A stretch of DNA of 64,000 bases from Pseudomonas anatoliensis (GCF_017976235.1 NZ_JACVHC010000007.1:186001-250000); one strand, 5' to 3'; counted from the first letter of the stretch, positions 46,557 to 55,112 are shown. Numbers and translations: made by a program. Notes: generated by a model from the sequence alone, not told the origin.

Positions 46557-47576
46557 ATGGCGACAATCAAGGATGTGGCGGCGCTCGCGGGGATTTCCTA
46601 CACGACGGTGTCTCACGTGGTGAACAACACACGACCGGTCAGTAAGGAGGTCCGGTTGAAAGTCGAGGCGGCCATCAAGAGTCTCGATTACGTGCCGAGT
46701 GCGGTGGCGCGCTCGCTGAAGGCCAAAACCACTGCAACCATTGGCTTGTTGGTGCCCAACAGTCTCAACCCGTACTTCGCCGAGTTGGCGCGGGGCATTG
46801 AGGATTACTGCGAGCGTAATGGCTACTGTGTGATTCTCTGCAACTCCGATGACAACCCGCAAAAGCAGCGCAGCTACTTGCGTGTCTTGCTGGAAAAACG
46901 CGTCGACGGCTTGATCGTCGCGTCGGCCGGCGGTGACAGTGGTCTGGCGCAGGGGCTGGCCGGGGTAAAGACGCCAATGGTGATTGTCGACCGTGGACTG
47001 GATGGCGTGGATGCCGATCTGGTGCGCATCGACCATGAGTACGGCGCTTACCTCGCCACCCGTCATCTGTTGGAGCTTGGCCACCGCGATATCGCGACCA
47101 TTGGCGGTCCTGCGAGCACCAGCGTGGCGCAAATGCGTCAGGCCGGTTTTTGCCGGGCGCTGAAAGAGGCGGGCATCGAAGTGTCGCCAGCGCGCATGCT
47201 CGAGAGTGATTTCACCAGCACCGGCGGTTACAACGCGGCGACGACGCTGCTTGCGAACGATCCGCCGAGCGCAATTTTTGCCGGGAACGACATGATTGGC
47301 ATCGGGGTGCTGCGAGCGGCGGCTGAGCGCAAGGTGCGAGTGCCGAGCGAGCTGTCGGTGATCGGCTTCGACGATATCCAGATGAGCCGTTACGTGTACC
47401 CGGCACTGACCACCGTCGGCCAGTCGATCCTGCAACTGGGCGAGATGGCGGCTGAAGTGCTGCTGCGAAGGATTGCTACCCCAGGCCTGGTCACTGATCA
47501 ACGGATCGTGACCCCGAGTATTGTCTTGCGCGAATCGACTGCGCCGCTGTCCGGCGTGTTCACCGAGTACCGCTGA
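46557..47576 (+). CDS. rbsR: LacI-family ribose operon repressor
   Basis: This encodes 339 residues. The HTH is MATIKDVAALAGISYTTVSH with the hinge helix SAVARSLKAK, followed by a periplasmic-binding-protein-like effector domain. In the operon it lies between rbsC and rbsK, so it is autoregulated. Its operator is most likely the palindrome at 42906-42919. The ligand is expected to be ribose or a phosphate derivative. Confidence 0.94.
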   Translation: MATIKDVAALAGISYTTVSHVVNNTRPVSKEVRLKVEAAIKSLDYVPSAVARSLKAKTTATIGLLVPNSLNPYFAELARGIEDYCERNGYCVILCNSDDNPQKQRSYLRVLLEKRVDGLIVASAGGDSGLAQGLAGVKTPMVIVDRGLDGVDADLVRIDHEYGAYLATRHLLELGHRDIATIGGPASTSVAQMRQAGFCRALKEAGIEVSPARMLESDFTSTGGYNAATTLLANDPPSAIFAGNDMIGIGVLRAAAERKVRVPSELSVIGFDDIQMSRYVYPALTTVGQSILQLGEMAAEVLLRRIATPGLVTDQRIVTPSIVLRESTAPLSGVFTEYR

Positions 47577-47600
47577 AACCGAATTGACGAGTAGTGATGT

Positions 47601-48518
47601 ATGCCAGCAAATGTAGTGGTAATAGGCAGCCTGAACATGGATCTGGTAACCCGGGCGCCACGGCTGCCCCGGGGCGGTGAAACGCTGATCGGACATTCCT
47701 TCGCCACCGTCTCTGGCGGCAAGGGCGCCAACCAGGCGGTGGCTGCCGCACGCCTGGGCGCTGAAGTGGCGATGGTCGGTTGCGTTGGTAGCGACGACTA
47801 CGGCGTGCAGTTGCGAAACGCGCTGCTGGCCGAGCAGATCGACTGTCAGGCGGTCAGCGTCGTCGAGGATTCGAGTGGCGTGGCGCTGATTGTGGTCGAT
47901 GACAACAGTCAGAACGCGATCGTGATTGTCGCCGGTGCCAACGGCGCCATGACGCCGGCGGTGATCGACCGCTTCGATGCTGTGTTGCAAGCAGCCGACG
48001 TTATCATCTGCCAGCTCGAGATTCCGGATGCAACCGTGGGCCATGCGCTCAAGCGTGCGCGTGAACTGGGCAAGACCGTAATCCTCAATCCCGCCCCTGC
48101 CAGCCGTCCATTGCCGGCAGACTGGTTCGCAGCCATCGATTATCTGATTCCCAACGAAAGCGAAGCTGCTGCCTTGAGCGGGTTGCCGGTTGATTCGCTG
48201 GAAACTGCAGAAAGCGCGGCAAGTCACCTGATCGCGATGGGCGCAGGAAAGGTCATCATCACCCTTGGCGCTGAGGGCTCGTTGTTCGCCAACGGCAAAG
48301 GCTTCGAGCATTTCCCGGCGCCGAAAGTGAAAGCGGTCGATACCACGGCGGCGGGGGACACCTTCGTCGGTGGTTTTGCCGCTGCGCTGGCCGCCGGCAA
48401 GTCCGAGGCCGAAGCGATCCGCTACGGGCAGATTGCCGCCGCTCTGTCGGTTACTCGCGCCGGCGCGCAGCCTTCCATTCCAACCATGTCCGACGTACAG
48501 GCCTTTAAACCCGCATGA
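47601..48518 (+). CDS. rbsK: Ribokinase
   Basis: This encodes 305 residues of the PfkB family. VSGGKGANQAVAAARLG and the catalytic DTTAAGDTFVGGFAAAL (anion hole plus Asp base) are intact. It phosphorylates ribose at O5. rbsD overlaps by 4 nt. An ATG two codons before the chosen start is out of frame. Confidence 0.96.
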   Translation: MPANVVVIGSLNMDLVTRAPRLPRGGETLIGHSFATVSGGKGANQAVAAARLGAEVAMVGCVGSDDYGVQLRNALLAEQIDCQAVSVVEDSSGVALIVVDDNSQNAIVIVAGANGAMTPAVIDRFDAVLQAADVIICQLEIPDATVGHALKRARELGKTVILNPAPASRPLPADWFAAIDYLIPNESEAAALSGLPVDSLETAESAASHLIAMGAGKVIITLGAEGSLFANGKGFEHFPAPKVKAVDTTAAGDTFVGGFAAALAAGKSEAEAIRYGQIAAALSVTRAGAQPSIPTMSDVQAFKPA

Positions 48519-48919
48519 AAAAGACTCCTTTGCTGAACGTCGCGCTGTCGCGACTGATCGCATCTCTGGGCCATGGCGACATGGTGGTGATTGGTGATGC
48601 CGGCTTGCCGGTGCCGCCGGGTGTCGAGCTGATCGACCTTGCGCTGACCCATGGCGTCCCGGACTTCGTCAGCACCCTGAAAGTCGTGCTCAGCGAGATG
48701 CAGGTGGAAAGCCATGCGCTGGCCAAGGAAATCTTCGACAAGCAACCGACGGCGTTGCCCGTGCTCGACGCGTTGAATGAAGAAGGCGCACTGGGTCGTC
48801 GCGATCTGCTCAGTCATGAGCAATTCAAGGTTCTTAGCCGACAGGCACGAGCGATTGTTCGTACAGGCGAATGTCAGCCGTACTGCAACATCGTTCTGGT
48901 GGCTGGTGTAACGTTCTAA
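48515..48919 (+). CDS. rbsD: D-ribose pyranase
   Basis: This encodes 134 residues. The catalytic His lies in SLGHGDMVVIGDAGLP, and the C-terminus ARAIVRTGECQPYCNIVLVA is conserved. It interconverts pyranose and furanose forms of ribose so that RbsK has its substrate. It overlaps rbsK by ATGA. Confidence 0.96.
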   Translation: MKKTPLLNVALSRLIASLGHGDMVVIGDAGLPVPPGVELIDLALTHGVPDFVSTLKVVLSEMQVESHALAKEIFDKQPTALPVLDALNEEGALGRRDLLSHEQFKVLSRQARAIVRTGECQPYCNIVLVAGVTF

Positions 48920-48950
48920 CTTTCGATTTCACATGCACAAGGAATGCGCC

Positions 48951-49979
48951 ATGCAACGCTATGCTCAAAAACTGCACCAACTGCTCCGGAGTCTGCTGCT
49001 TTTGTCCCTGATATCTGCAACCGGCGCTCACGCGGCGGAAAAAATCGACCTGATCATCGACACCGATCCGGGTGCCGACGACGTTGTTGCCTTGCTGTTC
49101 GCGCTGGCTTCGCCAGACGAGTTGAACATCCGTGCGCTGACCACCGTGGCCGGCAACGTACGCCTCGACAAGACTTCGCGTAACGCGCGTCTGGCTCGCG
49201 AGTGGGCAGGGCGCGAGGATGTACCCGTCTACGCCGGCGCGCCGAAGCCGCTGATGCGTACGCCGATCTACGCCGAGAACATCCATGGCAAGGAAGGCCT
49301 GTCGGGTGTCACCGTGCACGAGCCGAAAAAAGGCCTGGAAGAAGGCAGTGCGGTCAATTATCTGATCGATACCCTGAAAAAAGCCAAGCCGCACAGCATA
49401 ACCATTGCCATGCTTGGCCCACAGACCAACCTCGCACTGGCTTTGATTCAGGAGCCCGAGATTGTGCAGGGCATCAAGGAAGTGGTGATCATGGGTGGCG
49501 CGCACTTCAACGGCGGCAACATCACCCCGGTGGCGGAATTCAACCTGTTTGCCGATCCGCAAGCTGCTGAAGTGGTACTCAAGAGCGGCGTGAAGCTGAC
49601 CTATCTGCCACTGGACGTGACCCACAAGATTCTTACCAGCGATGCGCGTCTGAAGCAGATTGCTGCGCTCAACAACAACGCGAGCAAAATTGTCGGCGAC
49701 ATCCTCAACGAGTACATCAAAGGGGATATGGAGCATTACGGCATTCCGGGTGGCCCGGTGCATGACGCTACTGTCGTGGCTTATCTGCTCAAGCCAGAAC
49801 TGTTCACCGGTCGCTCGGTGAATGTCGTGGTTGATAGCCGTGAGGGGCCGACTTTCGGTCAGACCGTCGTCGATTGGTATGACGGTCTCAAGGCTCCGAA
49901 GAATGCATTCTGGGTGGAAAATGGCGACGCTCAAGGTTTCTTCGATCTGCTGACCGAACGCCTGAAACGCCTGAAGTAA
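48951..49979 (+). CDS. Periplasmic inosine-uridine-type nucleoside hydrolase
   Basis: This encodes 342 residues from the ATG at 48951 (AAGGAA upstream). A signal peptide covers about 1-27 (ending AHAAE), unusual for this normally cytoplasmic family in enterics. The calcium/ribose-binding motif is IDTDPGADDVVAL, and a second Asp site appears in PVHDATVVAYLL. It should release ribose and base from nucleosides in the periplasm, directly upstream of RbsB capture. It lies 31 nt after rbsD and before a terminator, so it belongs to the ribose operon. Confidence 0.92.
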   Translation: MQRYAQKLHQLLRSLLLLSLISATGAHAAEKIDLIIDTDPGADDVVALLFALASPDELNIRALTTVAGNVRLDKTSRNARLAREWAGREDVPVYAGAPKPLMRTPIYAENIHGKEGLSGVTVHEPKKGLEEGSAVNYLIDTLKKAKPHSITIAMLGPQTNLALALIQEPEIVQGIKEVVIMGGAHFNGGNITPVAEFNLFADPQAAEVVLKSGVKLTYLPLDVTHKILTSDARLKQIAALNNNASKIVGDILNEYIKGDMEHYGIPGGPVHDATVVAYLLKPELFTGRSVNVVVDSREGPTFGQTVVDWYDGLKAPKNAFWVENGDAQGFFDLLTERLKRLK

Positions 49980-49986
49980 AACCCCG

Positions 49987-50014
49987 CCCGCAGGTGCCAG
50001 CCTGCGGGTTTATT
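49987..50014 (+). terminator. Terminator of the ribose operon
   Basis: An 8-bp stem (CCCGCAGG / CCTGCGGG) with a 6-nt loop is followed by TTTATT. It overlaps the stop end of the small convergent gene. Confidence 0.7.
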
Positions 50015-50216
50015 CCCCCAGCGCGTGCTCGGTCTGTTCGACCGGGTACCGCTCGAAAATCTGCTTGATGAATTGCTGGGCCGCTTCGGTGCCCAGCTCT
50101 TTGACCAATAGATCGATACCAATAAGCGCCAACTCTTCGGTGGACCCCGGGCTGTAGGAACTGTGTCCGTCTGCCCATTTGGCTTTGATGTCGGCGTCGA
50201 TGCTTACACTGGTCAT
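50010..50216 (-). CDS. Small conserved-looking protein of unknown function
   Basis: This encodes 68 residues from the ATG at 50216; the open frame extends upstream but that part is antisense to the next gene. The sequence is helical and acidic (ELALIGIDLLVKELGTEAAQ). No domain is recognised. Its ribosome site is weak. Confidence 0.5.
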   Translation of the reverse strand: MTSVSIDADIKAKWADGHSSYSPGSTEELALIGIDLLVKELGTEAAQQFIKQIFERYPVEQTEHALGE

Positions 50217-50306
50217 GATGAGGCTCGAAAAGTCGGGAGGTCTGTGTACCGAGTTAACCATTTTGTCGGGCATTTGGCACTGCGACTTAGGCATGAGCGC
50301 AGTGCT

Positions 50307-50654
50307 ATGCGACACTTGGTCTTTTCCGGCGAATCCAAGGACAGTGCTGTGCAGATCGATTTGAATACCCCTGACGGCCTTACGCTTGATGCTGTGCGTC
50401 GATTGCTGGCCTCGGCCAGCGATGATGAGCACACGCAGTTGCGAGTGACCAAGGGCGGTATGGCTTACATCTCTTCAGGTGTGACGGGCGGGCAGGATAT
50501 CGATGGCTTGTTGTTTCGTCTGGAAACCTGGGCCAAGGGGTCGGGTTACGTTGGCAATGTCGCGGCCAGTGACGAGGTGTGGGTGATGCAGATTTTCAAC
50601 GCGCTCAAGGAAAACTGGCCAAATCCGCCCTATGACTACATCGACGTCTACTGA
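50307..50654 (+). CDS. Hypothetical protein of unknown function
   Basis: This encodes 115 residues from the ATG at 50307, chosen because the frame further upstream overlaps the divergent small gene. MRHLVFSGESKDSAVQIDLN and a C-terminal NWPNPPYDYIDVY are distinctive but not linked to a named family. It is soluble, with no signal peptide. Codon bias is typical of the genome, so I consider it real. Confidence 0.6.
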   Translation: MRHLVFSGESKDSAVQIDLNTPDGLTLDAVRRLLASASDDEHTQLRVTKGGMAYISSGVTGGQDIDGLLFRLETWAKGSGYVGNVAASDEVWVMQIFNALKENWPNPPYDYIDVY

Positions 50655-50819
50655 GCTCGTTAATATTCAGTCACGATTGATTGAAGAGCCGCGTGCGCCT
50701 CTCAGGCACACTCTGCGTTTTTCCGATTGTGGGGCAGGGTGATGGCATTTGTCATGAAACCAAACGCCGGATCGGCGGTCGCACGATCTCAGCTAACTAT
50801 TTGAAAACAAGGAGGCTTC

Positions 50820-51137
50820 ATGCCTTTGAAGTTCGCATCACTGGGTGCACTAATGGCCGTTGCCATGTTGGCCGGTTGCAGCACAACCTCCAGCGAGTCG
50901 GCAAAGGATCCTGTGGCGACCGAAGCCGGTCATAGCCGCTGTGAAGCAACGGCTGCGGAGTTCGCCATTGGCAAGAAAGCTTCGCCCGCCCTGTTGGAGC
51001 AGGCCCGCGCCAAGGCCGGCGCGCAAAATGCCCGCTTCCTCAAGCCGGATGACATGATCACTCTGGAATACCGCTCTGATCGCTTGAACCTGAATACCGA
51101 CAACAGTCTGGTGGTTACTCGCGTCAACTGCGGCTGA
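50820..51137 (+). CDS. I78-family peptidase inhibitor-like lipoprotein
   Basis: This encodes 105 residues with AAGGAGG upstream. The signal ends in lipobox LAGC (Cys20). The mature part has the potato-inhibitor-I-like pattern AEFAIGKKASPALLEQARAK, then MITLEYRSDRLNL and a C-terminal VVTRVNCG, with Cys residues at both ends. I78 proteins inhibit subtilisin-like proteases. A periplasmic or outer-membrane location is expected. Confidence 0.85.
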   Translation: MPLKFASLGALMAVAMLAGCSTTSSESAKDPVATEAGHSRCEATAAEFAIGKKASPALLEQARAKAGAQNARFLKPDDMITLEYRSDRLNLNTDNSLVVTRVNCG

Positions 51138-51163
51138 TAGCCGGCAGCTTTTGTTGCAGGCAT

Positions 51164-51195
51164 AAAAAACCCCGTCACATGGACGGGGTTTTTTT
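51164..51195. terminator. Bidirectional terminator between inhibitor and csp genes
   Basis: An 8-bp stem (ACCCCGTC / GACGGGGT), flanked by A6 and T7, gives T-runs on both strands for the convergent genes. Confidence 0.93.
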
Positions 51196-51209
51196 AGTGC
51201 GCGTAGAAA

Positions 51210-51422
51210 TTACTCTGCGCGAACTTGTGCTGCTTGCATACCCTTTTGGCCTTTCTCAGCCACGAAGGAAACGGTCTGGCCTTCTTTCAGGCTTTTGAAA
51301 CCGTCGCTTTCGATAGCTTTGAAGTGTACGAACAGGTCGTCACCGCCACCTTGAGGAGTGATGAAGCCGAAGCCTTTTTCATCGTTGAACCACTTAACGG
51401 TGCCGGTTTGGCGATTAGACAT
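51210..51422 (-). CDS. Cold-shock domain protein (CspA family)
   Basis: This encodes 70 residues. The RNA-binding motifs KGFGFITP (RNP1) and LFVHFKAI (RNP2) are complete, starting MSNRQTGTVKWFNDEKGFG. It acts as an RNA chaperone. It is preceded by a long leader with a strong hairpin, typical of thermally regulated csp mRNAs. Confidence 0.96.
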   Translation of the reverse strand: MSNRQTGTVKWFNDEKGFGFITPQGGGDDLFVHFKAIESDGFKSLKEGQTVSFVAEKGQKGMQAAQVRAE

Positions 51423-51618
51423 GGTGTATCTCCAAGAAACATATATTTTTCAGTACTGTGCTGCTCAGGCCAACTGGGCACACCGGGATATCATAGTCGA
51501 AATGTTCACTTTGTAACCCCCCGGACGTGCTGTTTGCCAATCAGTCGTGTTTTCTTTACGAGTCTTTTCGTCTGAAAGCCCCGGTTTAAAAGGCTTTCAT
51601 CGAAAAGTAAAGACTATA
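51423..51618 (-). promoter_or_regulatory. csp promoter and structured 5' leader
   Basis: On the - strand TATAGT (51613-51618) is a good -10, placing the start near 51606. The first 40 nt of the RNA would fold into two stacked 7-bp stems (CTTTTCG/CGAAAAG and GAAAGCC/GGCTTTC, positions 51564-51607) separated by a 3x2 internal loop. The leader is about 184 nt. This resembles the long 5'-UTR of cspA-type genes. Confidence 0.55.
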
Positions 51619-51709
51619 AAAAAACCTGTAAAACCTGCATAAATCGATCAGAAAAGCTCAAATCAGCAGCTTTTTCTCAGGTTAAACCCGGCCCAAAATG
51701 AATTTTTTG

Positions 51710-52012
51710 TCACTTTTTCGCCGGGGTGTTGGCCTTGCATTTGGCAATCTGGCCCAGTGCTTTCTGTTGCAGTTCAGGCGTTGCCTTGTTGTCCATCAAA
51801 GCCTGAATGTCACTCGCCGGATAAGACTTGATGGCATCAGCGCCACACGCGCAGTGAGCCTTCGCCGCTGCAGCGCCGATCTGAGGCGTCGCGGCCTGCG
51901 AGCATTGCGCCATGTATTTCTCACGTTCGCCCTTTGGCCAGTCTGCGTGAGCGCTCAACGGCAGTAGCAGAACGATAGGGGCGACTACTGCGAACAGTTT
52001 ATTCAGACGCAT
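51710..52012 (-). CDS. Small exported Cys-containing protein of unknown function
   Basis: This encodes 100 residues from the ATG at 52012 (AAGGAG upstream). A signal peptide (about 1-22, SAHA) precedes a mature domain with spaced Cys residues (MAQCSQAA, AHCACGAD, IAKCKANT). The pattern suggests disulfides rather than haem, as no CxxCH occurs. No named family is recognised. Confidence 0.75.
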   Translation of the reverse strand: MRLNKLFAVVAPIVLLLPLSAHADWPKGEREKYMAQCSQAATPQIGAAAAKAHCACGADAIKSYPASDIQALMDNKATPELQQKALGQIAKCKANTPAKK

Positions 52013-52271
52013 GGAAGGATGCTCCTTGTGGGTCAATGTCTTGTTATCTGATGGCTGAATGGCCAATCAAGTTCAGCACTCTGGCATAAAACGGACGATT
52101 TGCCTCACGGCAAGCCCAGAGTACATCGGCGACCGTTCATCTGTGCTAGCATGCCCGACTCGGGCGTTTGCAGGCTTCGGATGACCTTTGGTCCCGGCAG
52201 CGGCGGCGCACGAAAACTCCCGATTTGAATCCCAGTCACTCTGGTTCGGTTTTCCGGTTGGCCGCAAGGCT

Positions 52272-52380
52272 CCTGCCGCTGTAAGGCAGGCGTTCGTCAT
52301 TGAATGGCCTGGATCGGATCTTGTACTGGCTCATCCCAACCCACGTGACCTTTGGTAGGGGTCACCACTAGGAGAGGAGG
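52272..52380 (+). promoter_or_regulatory. thrS leader with two tRNA-Thr anticodon-arm mimics
   Basis: Hairpin 1 (52272-52290) has a perfect 6-bp stem CCTGCC/GGCAGG and a 7-nt loop GCTGTAA. Hairpin 2 (52345-52365) has a 7-bp stem (GTGACCT/GGGTCAC, last pair wobble) and a 7-nt loop TTGGTAG. Numbered as anticodon loops 32-38, positions 34-36 are TGT and GGT, both threonine anticodons, with A at 37. The second also has T at 33. The purine-rich ribosome site (GGAGAGGAGG, 52371-52380) follows 5 nt after hairpin 2. E. coli ThrRS represses its own mRNA through comparable anticodon-like domains. Confidence 0.7.
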
Positions 52381-52384
52381 CGCC

Positions 52385-54307
52385 ATGCCAACTATTACTC
52401 TTCCCGACGGCAGTCAACGTTCATTCGATCATCCGGTTTCCGTAGCCGAGGTCGCCGCATCCATTGGTGCTGGTCTGGCCAAGGCCACTGTGGCCGGCAA
52501 GGTCAATGGCCAACTGGTTGACGCCAGTGACATCATCGACAGCGACTCGACGCTGCAAATCATCACGCCAAAGGATGAAGAGGGGCTGGAGATCATTCGC
52601 CACTCTTGCGCCCACCTGGTTGGCCATGCGGTCAAGCAGCTGTACCCGACGGCTAAAATGGTCATCGGCCCGGTCATTGACGAAGGCTTCTATTACGACA
52701 TCGCCTTCGAACGTCCTTTCACTCCGGACGACATGGCTGCCATCGAGCAGCGCATGCAGCAGTTGATCGAGAAAGATTACGACGTCATCAAGAAAGTCAC
52801 TCCGCGCGCCGAAGTGATCGAAGTGTTCAAGGCTCGCGGCGAAGACTACAAGCTGCGTTTGGTCGAAGACATGCCGAACGAGCAGGCCATGGGCTTGTAC
52901 TATCACGAAGAATACGTCGACATGTGTCGCGGCCCGCACGTGCCGAACACTCGTTTTCTGAAATCCTTCAAGCTGACCAAGCTGTCGGGCGCTTACTGGC
53001 GCGGCGATGCCAAAAACGAGCAATTGCAGCGCGTTTACGGCACTGCATGGGCTGACAAGAAGCAGTTGGCGGCCTATATCCAGCGTATTGAAGAAGCCGA
53101 AAAGCGCGATCACCGCAAGATCGGCAAGCGCCTGGGCCTGTTCCACACTCAGGAAGAGTCCCCGGGTATGGTGTTCTGGCACCCGAACGGCTGGACTCTG
53201 TACCAGGTGCTCGAGCAGTACATGCGCAAGGTGCAGCGTGACAATGGCTACCTTGAGATCAAGACGCCGCAAGTCGTTGACCGCAGCCTGTGGGAGAAAT
53301 CCGGGCATTGGGCCAACTACGCCGACAACATGTTCACCACTCAGTCGGAAAATCGCGACTACGCCATCAAGCCGATGAACTGCCCGTGCCACGTGCAGGT
53401 GTTCAATCAAGGCCTGAAAAGCTACCGCGAACTGCCGATGCGTCTGGCCGAATTCGGTGCTTGCCATCGTAACGAGCCATCGGGTGCGCTGCACGGCATC
53501 ATGCGCGTGCGTGCGTTCACTCAGGACGATGCTCACATCTTCTGCACCGAAGAGCAGATGCAGGCCGAGTCCGCTGCGTTTATCAAGCTGACCATGGACG
53601 TTTATCGCGACTTCGGCTTCACCGATGTCGAAATGAAGCTGTCCACTCGTCCGGAAAAACGCGTTGGCTCCGACGAATTGTGGGATCGCGCGGAAGCTGC
53701 ATTGGCCGCAGCCCTTGACAGTGCGGGCCTTGCGTACGATCTGCAGCCGGGTGAGGGTGCGTTCTACGGTCCGAAAATCGAGTTCTCGCTCAAAGATTGC
53801 CTTGGCCGTGTCTGGCAGTGTGGTACTCTGCAGCTCGATTTTAACCTGCCTATCCGTCTGGGAGCCGAATACGTCTCCGAAGACAACAGTCGCAAGCACC
53901 CGGTAATGTTGCACCGGGCGATCCTTGGATCCTTCGAACGATTCGTCGGAATCCTGATCGAGCACTACGAGGGTGCATTCCCTGCGTGGCTTGCTCCGAC
54001 CCAGGCAGTGATCATGAACATCACTGACAAACAGGCCGATTTTGCCGCCGAGGTTGAAAAAACTCTCAACGAAAGCGGATTTCGTGCCAAGTCTGACTTG
54101 AGAAATGAAAAGATCGGCTTTAAAATCCGCGAGCATACTTTGCTCAAGGTTCCCTATCTCTTGGTTATCGGGGATCGGGAAGTCGAGATGCAGACTGTCG
54201 CTGTGCGTACTCGTGAAGGTGCTGACCTGGGCTCGATGCCCGTCGCCCAGTTCGCTGAGTTTCTCGCGCAAGCGGTTTCCCGGCGTGGTCGCCCAGATTC
54301 GGAGTAA
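52385..54307 (+). CDS. thrS: Threonyl-tRNA synthetase
   Basis: This encodes 640 residues, the full bacterial length. MPTITLPDGSQRSF begins the TGS domain. The editing domain (about 65-240) includes IRHSCAHLVGHAVKQLYP and a YVDMCRGPHVPNT zinc/editing site. The class II core follows with NMFTTQSENRDYAIKPMNCP and the C-terminal anticodon-binding domain. The start at 52385 follows the ribosome site at 52371. Its leader suggests translational autoregulation. It heads the thrS-infC-rpmI-rplT cluster. Confidence 0.98.
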   Translation: MPTITLPDGSQRSFDHPVSVAEVAASIGAGLAKATVAGKVNGQLVDASDIIDSDSTLQIITPKDEEGLEIIRHSCAHLVGHAVKQLYPTAKMVIGPVIDEGFYYDIAFERPFTPDDMAAIEQRMQQLIEKDYDVIKKVTPRAEVIEVFKARGEDYKLRLVEDMPNEQAMGLYYHEEYVDMCRGPHVPNTRFLKSFKLTKLSGAYWRGDAKNEQLQRVYGTAWADKKQLAAYIQRIEEAEKRDHRKIGKRLGLFHTQEESPGMVFWHPNGWTLYQVLEQYMRKVQRDNGYLEIKTPQVVDRSLWEKSGHWANYADNMFTTQSENRDYAIKPMNCPCHVQVFNQGLKSYRELPMRLAEFGACHRNEPSGALHGIMRVRAFTQDDAHIFCTEEQMQAESAAFIKLTMDVYRDFGFTDVEMKLSTRPEKRVGSDELWDRAEAALAAALDSAGLAYDLQPGEGAFYGPKIEFSLKDCLGRVWQCGTLQLDFNLPIRLGAEYVSEDNSRKHPVMLHRAILGSFERFVGILIEHYEGAFPAWLAPTQAVIMNITDKQADFAAEVEKTLNESGFRAKSDLRNEKIGFKIREHTLLKVPYLLVIGDREVEMQTVAVRTREGADLGSMPVAQFAEFLAQAVSRRGRPDSE

Positions 54308-54312
54308 TTACT

Positions 54313-54858
54313 ATTAAGCGTGAAATGAGACAAGATAAACGAGCTGCACCGAAAGCCCCGATCAACGAGAATATCTCGGCACGCGAGGTTCGGTTAATTG
54401 GGGCTGAAGGTGAACAGCTTGGGATTGTGTCAATTGAAGACGCGCTTCTTAAGGCTGAAGAGGCCAAACTGGATTTGGTGGAAATTTCCGCCGATGCAGT
54501 ACCCCCTGTTTGCAAACTGATGGACTACGGCAAATCGATCTTCGAGAAGAAGAAGCAGGTTGCCGCAGCCAAGAAAAACCAGAAGCAGATTCAGGTTAAA
54601 GAAATCAAGTTTCGTCCAGGGACGGAGGAAGGGGATTACCAGGTAAAACTGCGCAACCTGGTACGTTTCCTGAGTGATGGGGACAGGGCCAAGGTATCCT
54701 TGCGATTCCGCGGCCGTGAGATGGCCCACCAGGAGCTGGGGATGGAACTCCTCAAGCGAGTTGAAGGTGACTTGCTCGAGTACGGTTCGGTCGAACAGCA
54801 TCCTAAGATGGAAGGACGCCAACTGATCATGGTCATCGCCCCGAAAAAGAAGAAGTAA
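54313..54858 (+). CDS. infC: Translation initiation factor IF-3 (ATT start)
   Basis: This encodes 181 residues if initiated at the ATT at 54313, which has GGAG (54301-54304, inside the thrS stop region) 8 nt upstream. The first ATG is four codons later and has no ribosome site. Another ATT at 54307 is in frame but only 2 nt from the SD, so a 183-residue version is possible. Both IF-3 domains are present (PINENISAREVRLIGAEGE and KEIKFRPGTEEGDYQVK). Rare AUU initiation lets IF-3 reject its own start codon, an autoregulatory loop known in E. coli. Confidence 0.93.
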   Translation: MKREMRQDKRAAPKAPINENISAREVRLIGAEGEQLGIVSIEDALLKAEEAKLDLVEISADAVPPVCKLMDYGKSIFEKKKQVAAAKKNQKQIQVKEIKFRPGTEEGDYQVKLRNLVRFLSDGDRAKVSLRFRGREMAHQELGMELLKRVEGDLLEYGSVEQHPKMEGRQLIMVIAPKKKK

Positions 54859-54917
54859 TCAATAGGGCACGGCAGGCCTTCTGATTATGTTTATCAACTG
54901 AATGCGGAGTACCGAAC

Positions 54918-55112
54918 ATGCCAAAGATGAAAACTAAAAGTGGTGCTGCTAAGCGGTTTCTGAAAACTGCTAACGGTATCAAGCACAAGCACGCTTTCAA
55001 GAGCCACATCCTGACTAAAATGTCGACCAAGCGTAAGCGTCAACTGCGCGGTAGCAGCTTGCTGCATCCGTCGGACGTTGCAAAAGTCGAGCGCATGCTG
55101 CGCCTTCGTTAA
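54918..55112 (+). CDS. rpmI: 50S ribosomal protein L35
   Basis: This encodes 64 residues, highly basic (MPKMKTKSGAAKRFLKTANG). GCGGAGTACC precedes the ATG. It forms the usual infC-rpmI-rplT group, in which L20 is the known autorepressor in E. coli. The 59-nt infC-rpmI spacer shows no clear L20 site by eye. Confidence 0.98.
   Translation: MPKMKTKSGAAKRFLKTANGIKHKHAFKSHILTKMSTKRKRQLRGSSLLHPSDVAKVERMLRLR

Noticed and set aside
46317..48563. 748-codon open frame on the - strand
   Set aside because: It is antisense to rbsC, rbsR and rbsK. No motif or ribosome site supports it.
52073..52300. 75-codon open frame on the - strand before thrS
   Set aside because: It overlaps the structured thrS leader and has no ribosome site or coding bias.
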